DNA of 64,000 nt from Taenia hydatigena (Eukaryota > Platyhelminthes > Cestoda > Cyclophyllidea > Taeniidae). The notes under the pieces are model-generated. The model worked only from the letters and a program-made list of their open reading frames with translations. It ran no database searches and had not been told where the DNA came from. Location of the stretch: assembly GCA_036345935.2 (NCBI GenBank), contig JADWOT020000746.1, forward strand, positions 35,398-99,397. The letters run 5' to 3'. Shown piece by piece: positions 12,896-23,726 of this stretch (position 1 is the first letter of the stretch; every line of letters begins with the position of its first letter). The position numbers and the translations under genes were made by a program.

Positions 12896-13944
12896 ATATG
12901 TCTTAGAGCGAAATGCATTTATATACTTTTTAATGCGCTAAATTTTGCTGATATATGGGGCTTTAAGAATGGGATGCTCATTAGCTTGAAGGTGGACAGA
13001 GGTCTCATTGTTGTTTGAAGGTTTAGCAAACTCTTAAAAGTTGCGCTTTCTTTGAACGTCCCACAACATCGCAAGTCAGTATTATTAGCAATTTTCCACA
13101 TCAAAGCTCGCCAGTCGTGCACTATAAATGGGCGATACCGTTTCCACCTTGTGACCCAGAGCTGAGGCTGGCTCAGGTCACAGCGTTACGGCTGCTCATA
13201 ATTTGTCGACATTGGAGTCAATTACCCTGCCGCCACCATTTCTTGATTACATTGGATGGCGTTGGATGGTCCAAGCACCGAATCACAGCAAGCAACTTTT
13301 GTTATTCATCCAAGTTATTGGCGTTTGATTAGGTAAACTATATTATTTTGCTATCAGCTATAAGAATGAAGTCTGGATATTCATCGTCTCAAATTCGGGA
13401 ACATTAGCAAATGCACTTTTTTGCCTCACTGATAGTAGGATTTCCAAAAAAATGACAAAAATAACGCACAGGAAAGAAAAGACAAGCCGATTCGGCAAAA
13501 AGTGGAAAACATGAGAACCTCCGAAGTAAGGTTGAAATCGGCCTTTCAAATGCTGCTAGTAGTTGAAATCACATCCCTCCAGGATACAAAACTTAATTAG
13601 GCTTCTAACTAACCTCCTAATTGCATCAAATTGCCCATATTCGTTCATGTTCGTCGTTGTAGTACTCGGGTTATTTGACTTGGCAAATGCATTTTTGTTC
13701 CAGTAAATAACTTCATTTTTTGTGAATCACTAATGATGCGCACTGCCTTGTGTTTTTTTTCGGACCACATTAAGTAATTTAGGAAATTGCATAATTGATA
13801 AGAATAACTCTAGGCAATGAAATTAAGGCGAAATAGCGATGCAATTTCTTACTAATCCCAAGTCGTCTTCTAAAATTTGTAATCCATGTCAACTGCAGTT
13901 TCCCACGACGCTATTTTCGATGGCATACGATTGCACGAATAAAT
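12896..13944 (-). repeat. A-family segment X between two inverted M modules
   Basis: This is the reverse complement, diverged, of about 20.58-21.63 kb. The frame read here on the plus strand (13,117-13,332, starting MHYKWAIPFPPCDPELRL) is the same frame as minus 21,193-21,408 and minus 28,011-28,226. The block TGAATCACTAATGATGCGCA near 13,723-13,742 matches 20.8 kb in reverse. The frame is kept in three diverged copies with scattered substitutions, and no protein family is recognised. Confidence 0.75.
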
Positions 13945-14478
13945 GAACATATATACTAAAAAATTACAACATAGTTCCGGCATCCCTCATATTGCTCAAT
14001 GTAGGCAATCCGAAAGATGGAAGCCCAGACCCGATCGAGGAGGGTATGGAAGTCGTTCAGTGTTAAATTCTCAATGCGAATAGCAGGGTACTGCTGCGAA
14101 ACATAACCGCTACATCTGTGGAGGAGGGCACGGACTTCATTCAGGTTAGACTGGTCCCATGTTTCGCTTTCGAATTCTAGATGCGTTTGACCGGTCATCG
14201 TGTGATTGCATTGCAGGTGAATGCGGATAACAGCTCACACACACAGACCACCTCGATGAACTCGAAGAACCAAAATGGTTGCCTAAAAATTTGCCCGAAA
14301 TGCTGAGTACGAGTTATATCAAACGACGAGTCTCTTAAAACCAATTTCATGCCCTTTTTGGATATTGTGGAATAATTAAATTGTGAACGGAAATCGGAAC
14401 TGCCAATAAATTCCATTGTTTGCAAGTGGTTTTTAGTATTTGTGAATCACTGACCCGTTTTTGTGGCACATAAAGTCT
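13945..14478 (-). repeat. Module M, copy M2 (inverted)
   Basis: The minus strand here repeats M1, with an internal deletion of about 54 bp ahead of the shared frame. It has the CCGATTTCCGTTCACAATTT block, the MTGQT frame (minus 13,956-14,198, MTGQTHLEFESETWDQS to YVVIF) and the GCCACAAA end near 14,465. Homology stops at about 14,478, immediately before the putative exon at 14,493. With M1 it makes a 2.2-kb imperfect inverted structure (M, then X, then inverted M). Confidence 0.75.
13956..14198 (-). CDS. Unidentified 80-codon frame conserved in module M (copy 2)
   Basis: The same frame as 12,641-12,883, with the same start and stop positions. It differs at roughly one residue in five, for example C6H, A17S and R57W-type changes. 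The frame survives with no indel inside it, while the sequence just upstream has lost about 54 bp. Function unknown. Confidence 0.25.
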   Translation of the reverse strand: MTGQTHLEFESETWDQSNLNEVRALLHRCSGYVSQQYPAIRIENLTLNDFHTLLDRVWASIFRIAYIEQYEGCRNYVVIF

Positions 14479-14492
14479 TTCCTTTTTTCCAG

Positions 14493-14826
14493 CTACTCTT
14501 CGCCCCCACCTTTCGCTGTGGTCATGTCCTCCGTCAGTGCTACTTACCGTTATGATCATGGCAGTCCAGTAGTAGAAGGCGAAGGCACGAGCGCAGTCAC
14601 TGATTCCGAGGCTGATGGAGGCTTTCTGCTCCCGAATGCGACGCCTGAGTTGGTTTTTCTAAATGAAGTGGTAGCTATACTAGGCATGCCAGTGTCCATT
14701 ATTTCTCCGACTTCGGCTCTTTCTGGTTACCCTTGGACGCCTACATTACAGTTTCCATTTTCCTGGTTGGCACTACTTTTTCTTGTTATGTTCGGCGTGT
14801 ATTTCTTGTCAACAGATCATTGTTAG
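14493..14826 (+). CDS. Possible 3-prime terminal exon of a membrane-anchored protein
   Basis: A strong acceptor-like site (TCTTTCCTTTTTTCCAG, AG at 14,491-14,492) leads into an open frame of 110 codons ending TAG at 14,824-14,826. The peptide begins YSSPPPFAVVMSS, has an acidic middle (TSAVTDSEADGG) and ends with a hydrophobic segment, SWLALLFLVMFGVYFL, followed by STDHC. A single C-terminal membrane span of this kind suggests a tail-anchored protein or the last exon of a type I membrane protein. Base composition is more even than in the flanks, and AATAAA follows 25 bp after the stop. I do not recognise the family. It lies directly beside inverted module M2, so its upstream exons may be displaced or lost. 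Confidence 0.35.
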
Positions 14827-14851
14827 CAAGACTAGTGTTTGGATATAAAGC

Positions 14852-14857
14852 AATAAA
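14852..14857 (+). terminator. Polyadenylation signal candidate AATAAA
   Basis: AATAAA lies 25 bp downstream of the TAG that ends the putative terminal exon. The position suits a 3-prime end with a very short untranslated region. The word is short and could be chance. Confidence 0.3.
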
Positions 14858-15864
14858 GGCGACAGAAGGGGGGCTAAGGTTGAGGTTTCTGTTAGGGAAT
14901 TGAGGCTGTGAGTGGCTTAGACAATGCAACAACTACTACTGGGTGAGGTCGCTCTACAGAAGATGGTACACAAAGACGGTCGAGACCTTGTCATCATGTG
15001 ACTGGGGTGCGGGTGGTGAGCTCACTTGGGAAGGTTGAGGAGGAAATGAAGGCATAGCAACCAGCGGTGCAGGTAGGTAGGAAGACAGGGGTAGGAGACG
15101 ACTAAAGCGCACCGATCGCTTTGGCTTATGCTTACATTGGGACGGTTTTCAATACCTCGACTAGACAGGCGACTACATGTTTACTGCTGACCAAATATCA
15201 TACTTCTATGGAATCAACCGTGCTCTATTGAGCGTTAGGGATTGCAAATTACGAAATTTACCAGTTTGGTAGCTTTCATGCATGGAATCATGCTACATAA
15301 ATGCTAGCAGTTGCCGTGTGAAAGTCAAAAGATGCGTTGAATAAAAGGGGATTAATTTGTTATAAAGGTCTGCCACTGAGTCTGCAATGATTACGTCGGA
15401 AGTTTAGCTTTACACCCTATAGTTGCCACAACCCATGGATTTTCGTCGATTGATTCGACCACTGATAACCCATTCACCACCACAGCCTTAGTACTTGCGT
15501 GCACCACCTCATATGTGCTGATATTTTTCTACAGCGAAAAGACACAACGAACATTCAGCTGCTACAAATTGGCGCCTCAGAAACCCTTTAGTTTTCTAGG
15601 CTCACAACCAGGCTGTCTCCTCTGGCCAGCTGTAAGCGACTCATTGAGACTATTCGTGTACACTTCCCTGCGGTATGGAACGGACATCAAGCTAGATGGT
15701 CAGTAAGCTTACGATAACGTGAACACAAACCCAACTCGAAGCAATTGGTAGGTAGATACGACAGACTTTATTTTAAATGGCAGTTATTTTCCGTAGCCTC
15801 ATCATCTGAAGTCGGCAGTGAATAGAGCACAGGAAAGTTGCACCTAACACTTGCCAACTCATGA
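14858..15864. other. Spacer before the A array; part shared with copy A1
   Basis: No gene is seen. About 15,190-15,365 (ATCATACTTCTATGGAATC, then CTTTCATGCATGGAATCATG) matches the reverse complement of 3,650-3,868. The purine-leaning stretch 14,860-15,100 contains no convincing frame. The frame 15,515-15,706 (63 codons) is not recognised. Confidence 0.4.
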
Positions 15865-17009
15865 AAGCCTCCTTCTTTCACCGCACTTTTAGCAGTACAC
15901 TACCTTAGCGATGTCTCCTTGGCAAGACATCAAGACTGGTCTACAAGTCGGATTTAAATCCATGATCAGTCTGCTTCGAACATCTATCTTGTTTATACTA
16001 TGGGCATGAGCGCATGAATCGTGTCTTTACTCCTCCACAACTAAGCAAAGAAATCCAAATAATGATGCTAAATCTAATATTTGACTAATAACAATAATAA
16101 AAATGCGCGGAAAACTCTGCACTGTAGGATCGAAATCACCTCACCATGGGGCTTAGGTATTTCTGCCAAATAACGCTCAGACAACAAGTGGAAACGATGT
16201 CAGTGAATACAGTATTTTACAGGCAAAACTAGCGCTGAAGGAAAAATTATATTTGTTTGATGCATATTGCGCAATCAAGTGTATTTTAAACACATCACCT
16301 TGTCAACCCCAACCTGTTGGTTTTGTGGCCCTGCTGAAAAGAAATAAGTAGGAGCGTTCGAAGGGATTAAATCCACTGCAAATCGAGTTTAAATACAGTG
16401 CACTAGTGCGTTTGCTTGTCGTTTTGCGACCCATATCACCCTTGCTAAATATATAAAGAAGAAACACAAGTTTTGGATGCAAGCAGGGCGGATTAGGTGT
16501 TAGTAGGTGGTTCTGTGATTTCGGCGAGGAAAGATGTTCGACCTCGCAAAGTAACTTATACAAATCATTAAGCCTACGATCTTAAGCGAATTGGGATTAA
16601 TAGATTATAATGAATACAACAGGAGAAAGGATTTATTGCATAAAAGCTAGTCAAAATTTCTGCTACTTACAGTAGGTAGGGTCAGGCTTTTCTGCACTAT
16701 CTATGTTTTCCGATTTCCCTTCTCTTTCTCAGCAAGACCCATTAGTTAGGTGAGTCTGGTTAAGGCATGTCCAGAGAAGGAGGTGAATATTTGCAACTTT
16801 AGCATATTTCAACTCAGAGTATCCTATCCGGGTCTTATACGCAGGTTGATTTATAACAACTTAAACGTTGGATCCACTTTAAGGAGGAAAGATCATGCAT
16901 ATACATTGGCACCAATGCGTTGCGCATTTATTTTGGCGTCTGCATCGATACGCGCAAATTGTATGTGACTTACCACTGAGGGGAGAAACTACTAGTAGGC
17001 TATAAGGTG

Positions 17010-17115
17010 TTAAAGTCACGGAAAGAAAGAGGGGCATTAGGATAAGGAAAGACAGAAAGAAAGCGACACGATGATTAGGAGTAAAAAGAAGAGATAAATG
17101 GAAGGAGGAAAGGAA
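17010..17115 (+). repeat. Purine-rich low-complexity tract (recurs at 23.83-23.93 and 30.65-30.75 kb)
   Basis: An AAGAAAGAGG/GGAAGGAGG-type purine run stands in every A copy just after the word ACTAGTAGGCTATAAGG. It appears as pyrimidines in the reversed copy A1 (3,300-3,430), again near 62.75-62.86 kb, and reversed at 52.1-52.4 kb. It marks a fixed internal position of the element. Confidence 0.7.
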
Positions 17116-20100
17116 GAACGAGCCTCTGCTATGTCGATGAAAAACCCAGGTCTCATCTCGCTTTTGTGATTGCTTGATCTATCACTGCAAAATATCCCTG
17201 ACCAAAAAGTGGAACTTATGAGTCCAAGTCTACCTACCCCGCTTAACGGCATGGCTTCCAGTTCTTAACTACTCCGACGAATAAGCTTGATGACGACATT
17301 AGATGTGGGACATTCGTTGCGCTTTATAATCAAGAATAGGACAGAAATACACTTTACAGTCATTAGTCTTGGCATCATTTATAACATCAGCCAATTTTTT
17401 TGCAAAGAGACATGGTCTGGACTCGCCTATTTATCTTAAAATTGTATTTCTAGAGTTTAATCTGCAATCTCGAAATCTCGTTCAGCAGCTTTCTTCTGCC
17501 ATTAAAGAAAAGGTGAATTGTCTTAGTTAGCATGCCAAAATTACTTAGCTTTAAATGCCAAAGTCATCATTGAAGCAGGAGAATCAGGCTTGGCATCTCC
17601 CAAAGTAAAACATCCTTTTGACCAATTTGCTAACAATTTACTTTAACCTAACTCACTGAAAGTCCTAAAAATGCCACACTTTACCTACTTGAGATGAGAA
17701 TAAACCAACGCTAAAGACTTCCGGTTGATGAAAACCTAAAAAAGTTTTAAAAAACAAAAAATTCATTTATTAAATCCTTTAAAATTTTTCTGTCAGCAAA
17801 AAGTGCCTTTTTCCAGTTACTTCTAAATGTAGACATGTCACGAAAAATATGCGCCAAAAATCTCACAAAAAAACCTTAGTAATGTGCCGTCAATCATATA
17901 GCTACCACTGATGAGATGATTTATTTGGCCATTCAAAATCAGAGCTCTACGTTTAGAACGTCAAAAGAGAAGGAAAAGGCTTGCGTCCTTCCTTCCTCAC
18001 CACTGAAATATTGTTCGTACAGTAAACCACTTGCATAAATGTCCCGATTTTAAAACACTAGGATGCTAGCTCTGATGGTTAAGCAACATTTTTGCAGACC
18101 GCTTAGAATTAGTTACTTTTACTCTTTCCTTCCACAAATGACGAGTAGAACGACGATGCGAATTTTCATGCTCTGCTTTACATCGTTTTAGCGTTAGAGG
18201 AAGATCCTCCTCTGGTCTTGAACGGCACGGTAAGGATTTTATCTTTGCGTAATATTAAGTCGCAATGCCATCAATGAGGTTTCGATATTACAATTTAAAA
18301 AACTTGGAATCGGTTTTTACGACTTGGCTTCGGTTTTGCACAACTGGAGGTGCACTAGTCACCCATTCTCATCCATCCCCAAGAAGAATAACTAGGAGGT
18401 CCAAACCCTGCAGAATGATGCCTAAACCATTCGCAGAAGCCCACTTCCTTCAAGAACGTCAACAATCGATGTGTTAACATCAAATGATTACCCGAGCGTT
18501 CTAAACCTGGCATTATTACTATATAAAACTTGCTTGAGATAAATGCATTTTTGAGTGAACCTACGCTACTGGAGTGTTGGCATTGTTATTAGTATCGACA
18601 CTGTGTAGGGACAATGATGATGCATGACAGTGCGCTAGCCAACTCAGAAGGGTTGATTGGTTCCTAACAAGGAAGCCGTGCCCTTTGTGCTGCATTTTGA
18701 CCATCTCCATTCTTTTAGGCTTCACTTAATTTCAAAACCCGATTCAAAACAACTTTTCCTTCTTGGGCCTTCTTCTGCCTTACGTGTCAACGCGCAAACA
18801 ATGGTGATGTTTTGTCGTATCACAGCACAGTCGATAGAGGGTGAAGTTGATTGTCTTCACAGAGGTCTGAGTAACTATTTGCTTGGACCTTATTTTGATT
18901 TTAAAGACCATTCTTCTGTAAAAACTTAACGACGTTTCTTCGGCCATGCAATGCAAAAAGACTATATCTCGTGAGATTTGGCACGGCGCATAAATCTCAC
19001 TTCCCATTACATTTTACTGTTTCCTCGATGTCTTCAATTCGTCTTTAATTGGTCTTTCAGGCCTGATACTCAAAAACAGGTGGCCATTAGGTTGATGGTC
19101 AGTCAGGAGCGCTTCAAAGCAGCGTTTTGCGATTTTACATAAGTTTATTTAAGAAGGTTAGAGTTGAGCAAATGACGCAGCAGATTTGTGCGAATTTTCA
19201 CTAAGTGCACTAAATCAAGGAAGACTTTCCTTTTTAAGATCAGTTGTCAATGCTTGATGATATTTTAATCCAAAATTTAAGCATTCCTTTGAGTTAAGCC
19301 ACATGGCGCAGCACTTCTTAGCAAGGCATAATAAAGAGCATTCCTTCAAGTAGGGAAAAATTGACATTTCGCAGGCAGAGCAAAATACACAGGAGCCGCG
19401 TTTATGTGCTCGTCACAGGGAACAATTTTGACTGGGTTGTGGTGGTGCAGTGTAATCCTTCGAAGTCTGCTTAACTGAACTTCTCACTACACGGACTTTA
19501 CAGTCCTCAAGGTCTGCAATTTCGTTTAAGTAGTCAATATCCTCCACCAATGCTTGTGGGTATCCAATTCTTATGCCTTAAATACGGGTGGAGCACTACG
19601 ACTTCATTTTATCATAAGTGCTTAATAGATGTCAGCGCCAATTGTAATGGCATCACATTGTATGGTAAGCAACAATTAAATGGGCATCATCATGAATGTT
19701 GTAGGTATTCTGCACATTAAATCATTCATCTGCATCACTTGGCCACAATCCGTCATAGCATGGCTCAAATTTGCCACACAACCATGCTAAATCTGTTTCC
19801 AAGCTTAATGCACACAAATAAAACATTTGGTAGCCTCTAAAATTTGGCACTTATTATTATCTTTTGCTGAAATGCCATTTGATCCTGTAAGTTTCTAGAA
19901 GTTGGACACTTTTATAGTTTAACTTTGTTGCATATAACACATTTTGAAAGGTGACATAATTCGCATTCTTGGCATGATCGAAGGAGACCTATGAGCACGT
20001 CGTAACCACAGCAACTTTGTGAATTTAACGCCCTAATATCAACTCGCAGCAAAGTCAGAGGATTCAGGACCAAAGCTTTCCTATCCATGCTAAAATCCGC

Positions 20101-22036
20101 ATCGTTCTGGAGTCGTAGAAGTAGTTCCATGGCCTTAAAGTATGCTTGACAAAGAAAATTAGGTCAGGCTTTGAATAGTTGTAATGTTTCGAGATGAATG
20201 AACACTTCTGAAACATGGATATGCGGGAAGCATTGTGCTCAACCTCGGACTCGTCGATCCACAGTAAGCCATCCTGCGATGGTAGTGCCCTATTCCTAAG
20301 TGCTATATCCCGTGACCTCCTAAAGCTGACAGTAACCGTAACACTTATGCTCTTCAAATGCGCTATGTAGGCGAGTGGAGGAAAACAATTTTGGCCTGGT
20401 CGTCGACACACGTGGTAGGTCTCTTGAGCCTGAGTCTCCGCAGTCTTCAACACTTTGGTCCTGTCGCTGCATATCTATCCTGTGCTGTAATAAGCGTGGC
20501 TAGAAATACCAACCTTCTCACGGCAAGGGTGGAAGGGACAGAGGGAGAAGGGTAGAACCGTCTGCGGCAACATCATCTGCTATTTTATTCGTGCAATTGT
20601 ATGCCACTGAAAATAGAGTCGTGAGTAATTCCGGTTGGCATGAATTGTAAGTTTTAGGAGGCGACTTGGGATTAGTAAAAAATTCGTCCTTCGCATCACA
20701 TTTTCGCCTTAATTTCATTGCCTAGAATTTTTACATCAGTTATGAAATTTGCCAAATTAACTGGCATGGTCCACAAAAAACACAAAGCAGTGCACATCAT
20801 TAGTGATTCACAATAAACGGAAATTATTCACTAGACCGAGTATGCATTAGTCAAGTCAAATAAACCGAGTGCTACATGGACAATTTGGTTCAATTAGGAG
20901 GTTACTGGAAATAGTTAATAGCCTAATCCAGTTTTTTATTCTAAATGGATTTGTTTTTAACTACTAACAGAATTTGAAGGGCCGGTTTTGGCCTTACTTC
21001 GGAGGTTCTCATGTTGTCCACTATTAACCGAATCTACCTTTCTTTTCGCTTTTCCTCTGCCTTATTTTCGTCTTTTATTGGAAATCTTCCTATCTGTGAG
21101 GCAAAAAAGTGCACTTGCAAGTGTTCTCGATGTTGAGACGATGGATATCAAGACTTCATTCTTAAAGCCGATAGCAAAATAATATGGTTTTCCTAATCGA
21201 ACGCCAATAACTTGGATGAATAACAGAGGTTGCTTGCTGTGCTTTGGTGCTTGGACCATCCAGTGCCATCCAGTGTAATCAGGAAATGGAGGTGGCAGGA
21301 TACTTGACTCCAATGTCGGCAAATTATGCGCAGCCGTAACGCTGTGACCTGAGCCAGCCTCAGCTCTGGGTCACAAGGTGGAAACGCTATCTCCCATTTA
21401 TAGTGCACAAATAGCGATCTTTGACGTGATAAATCACCAATAATACCGACTTGCGATGTTGTGGAACGGTCAAAGAAAGCGCATCTTTTGGAAGGTTGTC
21501 AAACCCCAAAACAACAATGCGACTGCTGTCTACTTTCAAGCTAATGAGTATCCCATTCCTACAGCCTCATATGTCAGCGGAATTTAGCGCATTAAAATGT
21601 GTGCAAATATATATATCGCTCTAAGATGTTGTGGAAAGTCCGGCCTTGATGAAGAAAAATTAGCAAGTCAGCATCTAATTTAAAAGTAATGCGCAAACAG
21701 TTCTCGAACAAAAAACGCATTTCCACGCTATTACGGGAAGGACATTGAGGAGGACCTTCGGATGCTGCAATGGAAAGGTGAGAACAAGCTTGCATAGGAA
21801 TGCTTCACACGACTGCCTTTCAATCCAGTTTGAATGGCGGACCCAGCGGCCACTTAACGACTGACGGGAAAGGGCGATGACATCTACGCTTTTTGGCATT
21901 TTCGCAGTTGCCACTAACGTCAAGTGGGTGAAGCATGCATGCACACGACATAAGAAACCGGCGCACCGTCGAGTTCCGAAACTATTAACCAACCTTTCCA
22001 TCTTCCTTAGCTACTTCTTTTCGAATGTTTAGCAAA

Positions 22037-22354
22037 TTAGCAAAGTAGATCACAAGCCTTTTGCATCATTGTTATCACTGTGGCGAGATTTCTTTTCGTG
22101 ATCTTATCAGACGTCACTCCCCCTCCTCCCCTCTGCAGTTCGAGTTGCACTTTACGGCTCAGTTCTGTTGAAATTACCATTTGTGTGACGGTCACAACAA
22201 TTATTTTGATTTGCCCTCCCTTGCTGTCAAACGATCTCTGCAAATGAGTGAGTCCTTCAACGCTGATATGTTCAACTAATGTGAATGCATCGAAAGCTTC
22301 TCCTGGCGTGTAACTAACTCCATTCTCCTTAAGCATGGTGTAATTGGCTCCCAC
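22037..22354 (-). CDS. Unidentified 105-codon frame in unit 1 (duplicated at minus 28,855-29,172)
   Basis: The peptide starts MGANYTMLKENGVSY and includes EHISVEGLTHLQRSF and QIKIIVVTVTQMV. It has a more protein-like mix than neighbouring frames. A GTAATT donor-like word follows the codon for TQM on the minus strand. The copy at 28,855-29,172 is identical by descent and gives no independent support. No family is recognised. It could be an exon remnant carried in the A unit. Confidence 0.2.
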   Translation of the reverse strand: MGANYTMLKENGVSYTPGEAFDAFTLVEHISVEGLTHLQRSFDSKGGQIKIIVVTVTQMVISTELSRKVQLELQRGGGGVTSDKITKRNLATVITMMQKACDLLC

Positions 22355-23726
22355 TTAGGCCCACTGCAATACCCGCTCTACAGGCCTCCTTAGGCGGATT
22401 TGAAATCTAAGCCTACACTTCCAACCTTCGTAAGCCTTTAGAGGCAACTCACGTATCAGTCGATTCTAGGCATGCGTCTAGGTGTTTAACTTCTAGTCCA
22501 GGCCAGCTCAGGAAAGCCTCTTTCTTCCACCGCGCTTTTAGCAGTACACTATCTTACCGATATTTGCTTGGCAAAACATCGAGACCGGTCTACAAGTCGG
22601 ATTTAAATCCATGATCAGTCTGCTTCGAACATCTATCTTGGCCATACTATGGGTACGAACGCAGGAATCGCGTCTTTAATTCTGCACCAATAAGCAAAGA
22701 AATCCAAATAATAATGCCAAATCTAATATTTACCAAATAACAATAATAAAAAAGTGCGGAAAACTCTGCACTGTAGGATCGGAATCACCTCACCATGGGG
22801 CTTAGGTGTTTCTGTCAAATAACGCTCAGACAACAAGTGGAAACGATATCAGTAAACACACTATTTTACTGGTAAACTGCCGCTAAAGGAAAAAAACTTA
22901 TTTTTTTTTTAAGTGATGCATATTGTGCAATCAGGCGTATTTTAAACGCATCAACTTGTCAACCCATTCCTTTTGGCTTCGTGGCCCTATTGAAAAGAAC
23001 TAAGTAGGAGGGATCGAAAGGGAAAAAATTTACTGCAAATCGAGTTTAAGCATAGTGCACTAGTGCATTTGCTTGTCGTTTTGCGATCTATATCGACCTT
23101 GCAAAATATACAAAAAAGAAACACAAGTCGTGGACGCAAGCAAGGCGGATTAGGTGTCAGTAATTTATTTCCATTTAACATAAGTTAGACCTTTTCTGTC
23201 AAGAATGGTCTGTTTAACTTCTTGGTAAAGTTCCTCAAATGATGGCTAAAGCTCCACTTGTGCGACTTAGCAAGATTTCATAGTGCAGTAAGCTTCTGCC
23301 TCGCAGGCGTTGCTGTGATTGCAGCGAGGAGAGACGTTCGACTTCGCAAAGTAACTTATGCAAATCATTAAGCCTACGATCTAAAGCGAATTTGGATTAA
23401 TAGATTCTAATGAGTACAACAGGACGAAGAATTTGTTGCATAAAAGCAAGTAAAAATTTCTGCTATTTATAGTGGATCGGGTCAGGCTTATCTGCACTCG
23501 CTATGTTTTCCGATTTCCCTTCTCCTTCTCAGCAAGACCCATCAGTTAGATGAGTCTAATTAAGGCATGTTTAGAGAAGGTGGTAAATATTGGCCACTTT
23601 GGCGCACTTCATCTCAGGATATTCTATCCGGGTATTATACGCAGGTTGAGGACAGCAGTAAAGATGATTTATAACAGCTTAAGCGTTGGATCCACTTTAA
23701 GGAGAAAAGATTATGCAAATGTATTA

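Larger units (their letters stand above)
16909..23726 (+). repeat. Recent tandem duplication, unit 1 (6,818 bp)
   Basis: From G16,909 onward the sequence equals that from 23,727. The base before (16,908) is the last mismatch, and upstream homology is clearly diverged. Only four substitutions were noticed against unit 2 (20,127, 20,173, 21,985 and 21,999), plus a 10-versus-11 T run near 22,900. My comparison was by eye and may have missed others. The unit holds no recognised gene. Near 18,980 it lacks about 0.5 kb found in A1 and in the third A copy. Confidence 0.9.

Noticed and set aside
20064..20453. 129-codon minus frame in the tandem unit (also minus 26,945-27,271 and related frames at 34,288 and 37,030)
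   Set aside because: The diverged copies share it only by repeat descent; the frame is cut differently in each copy and matches no known protein.
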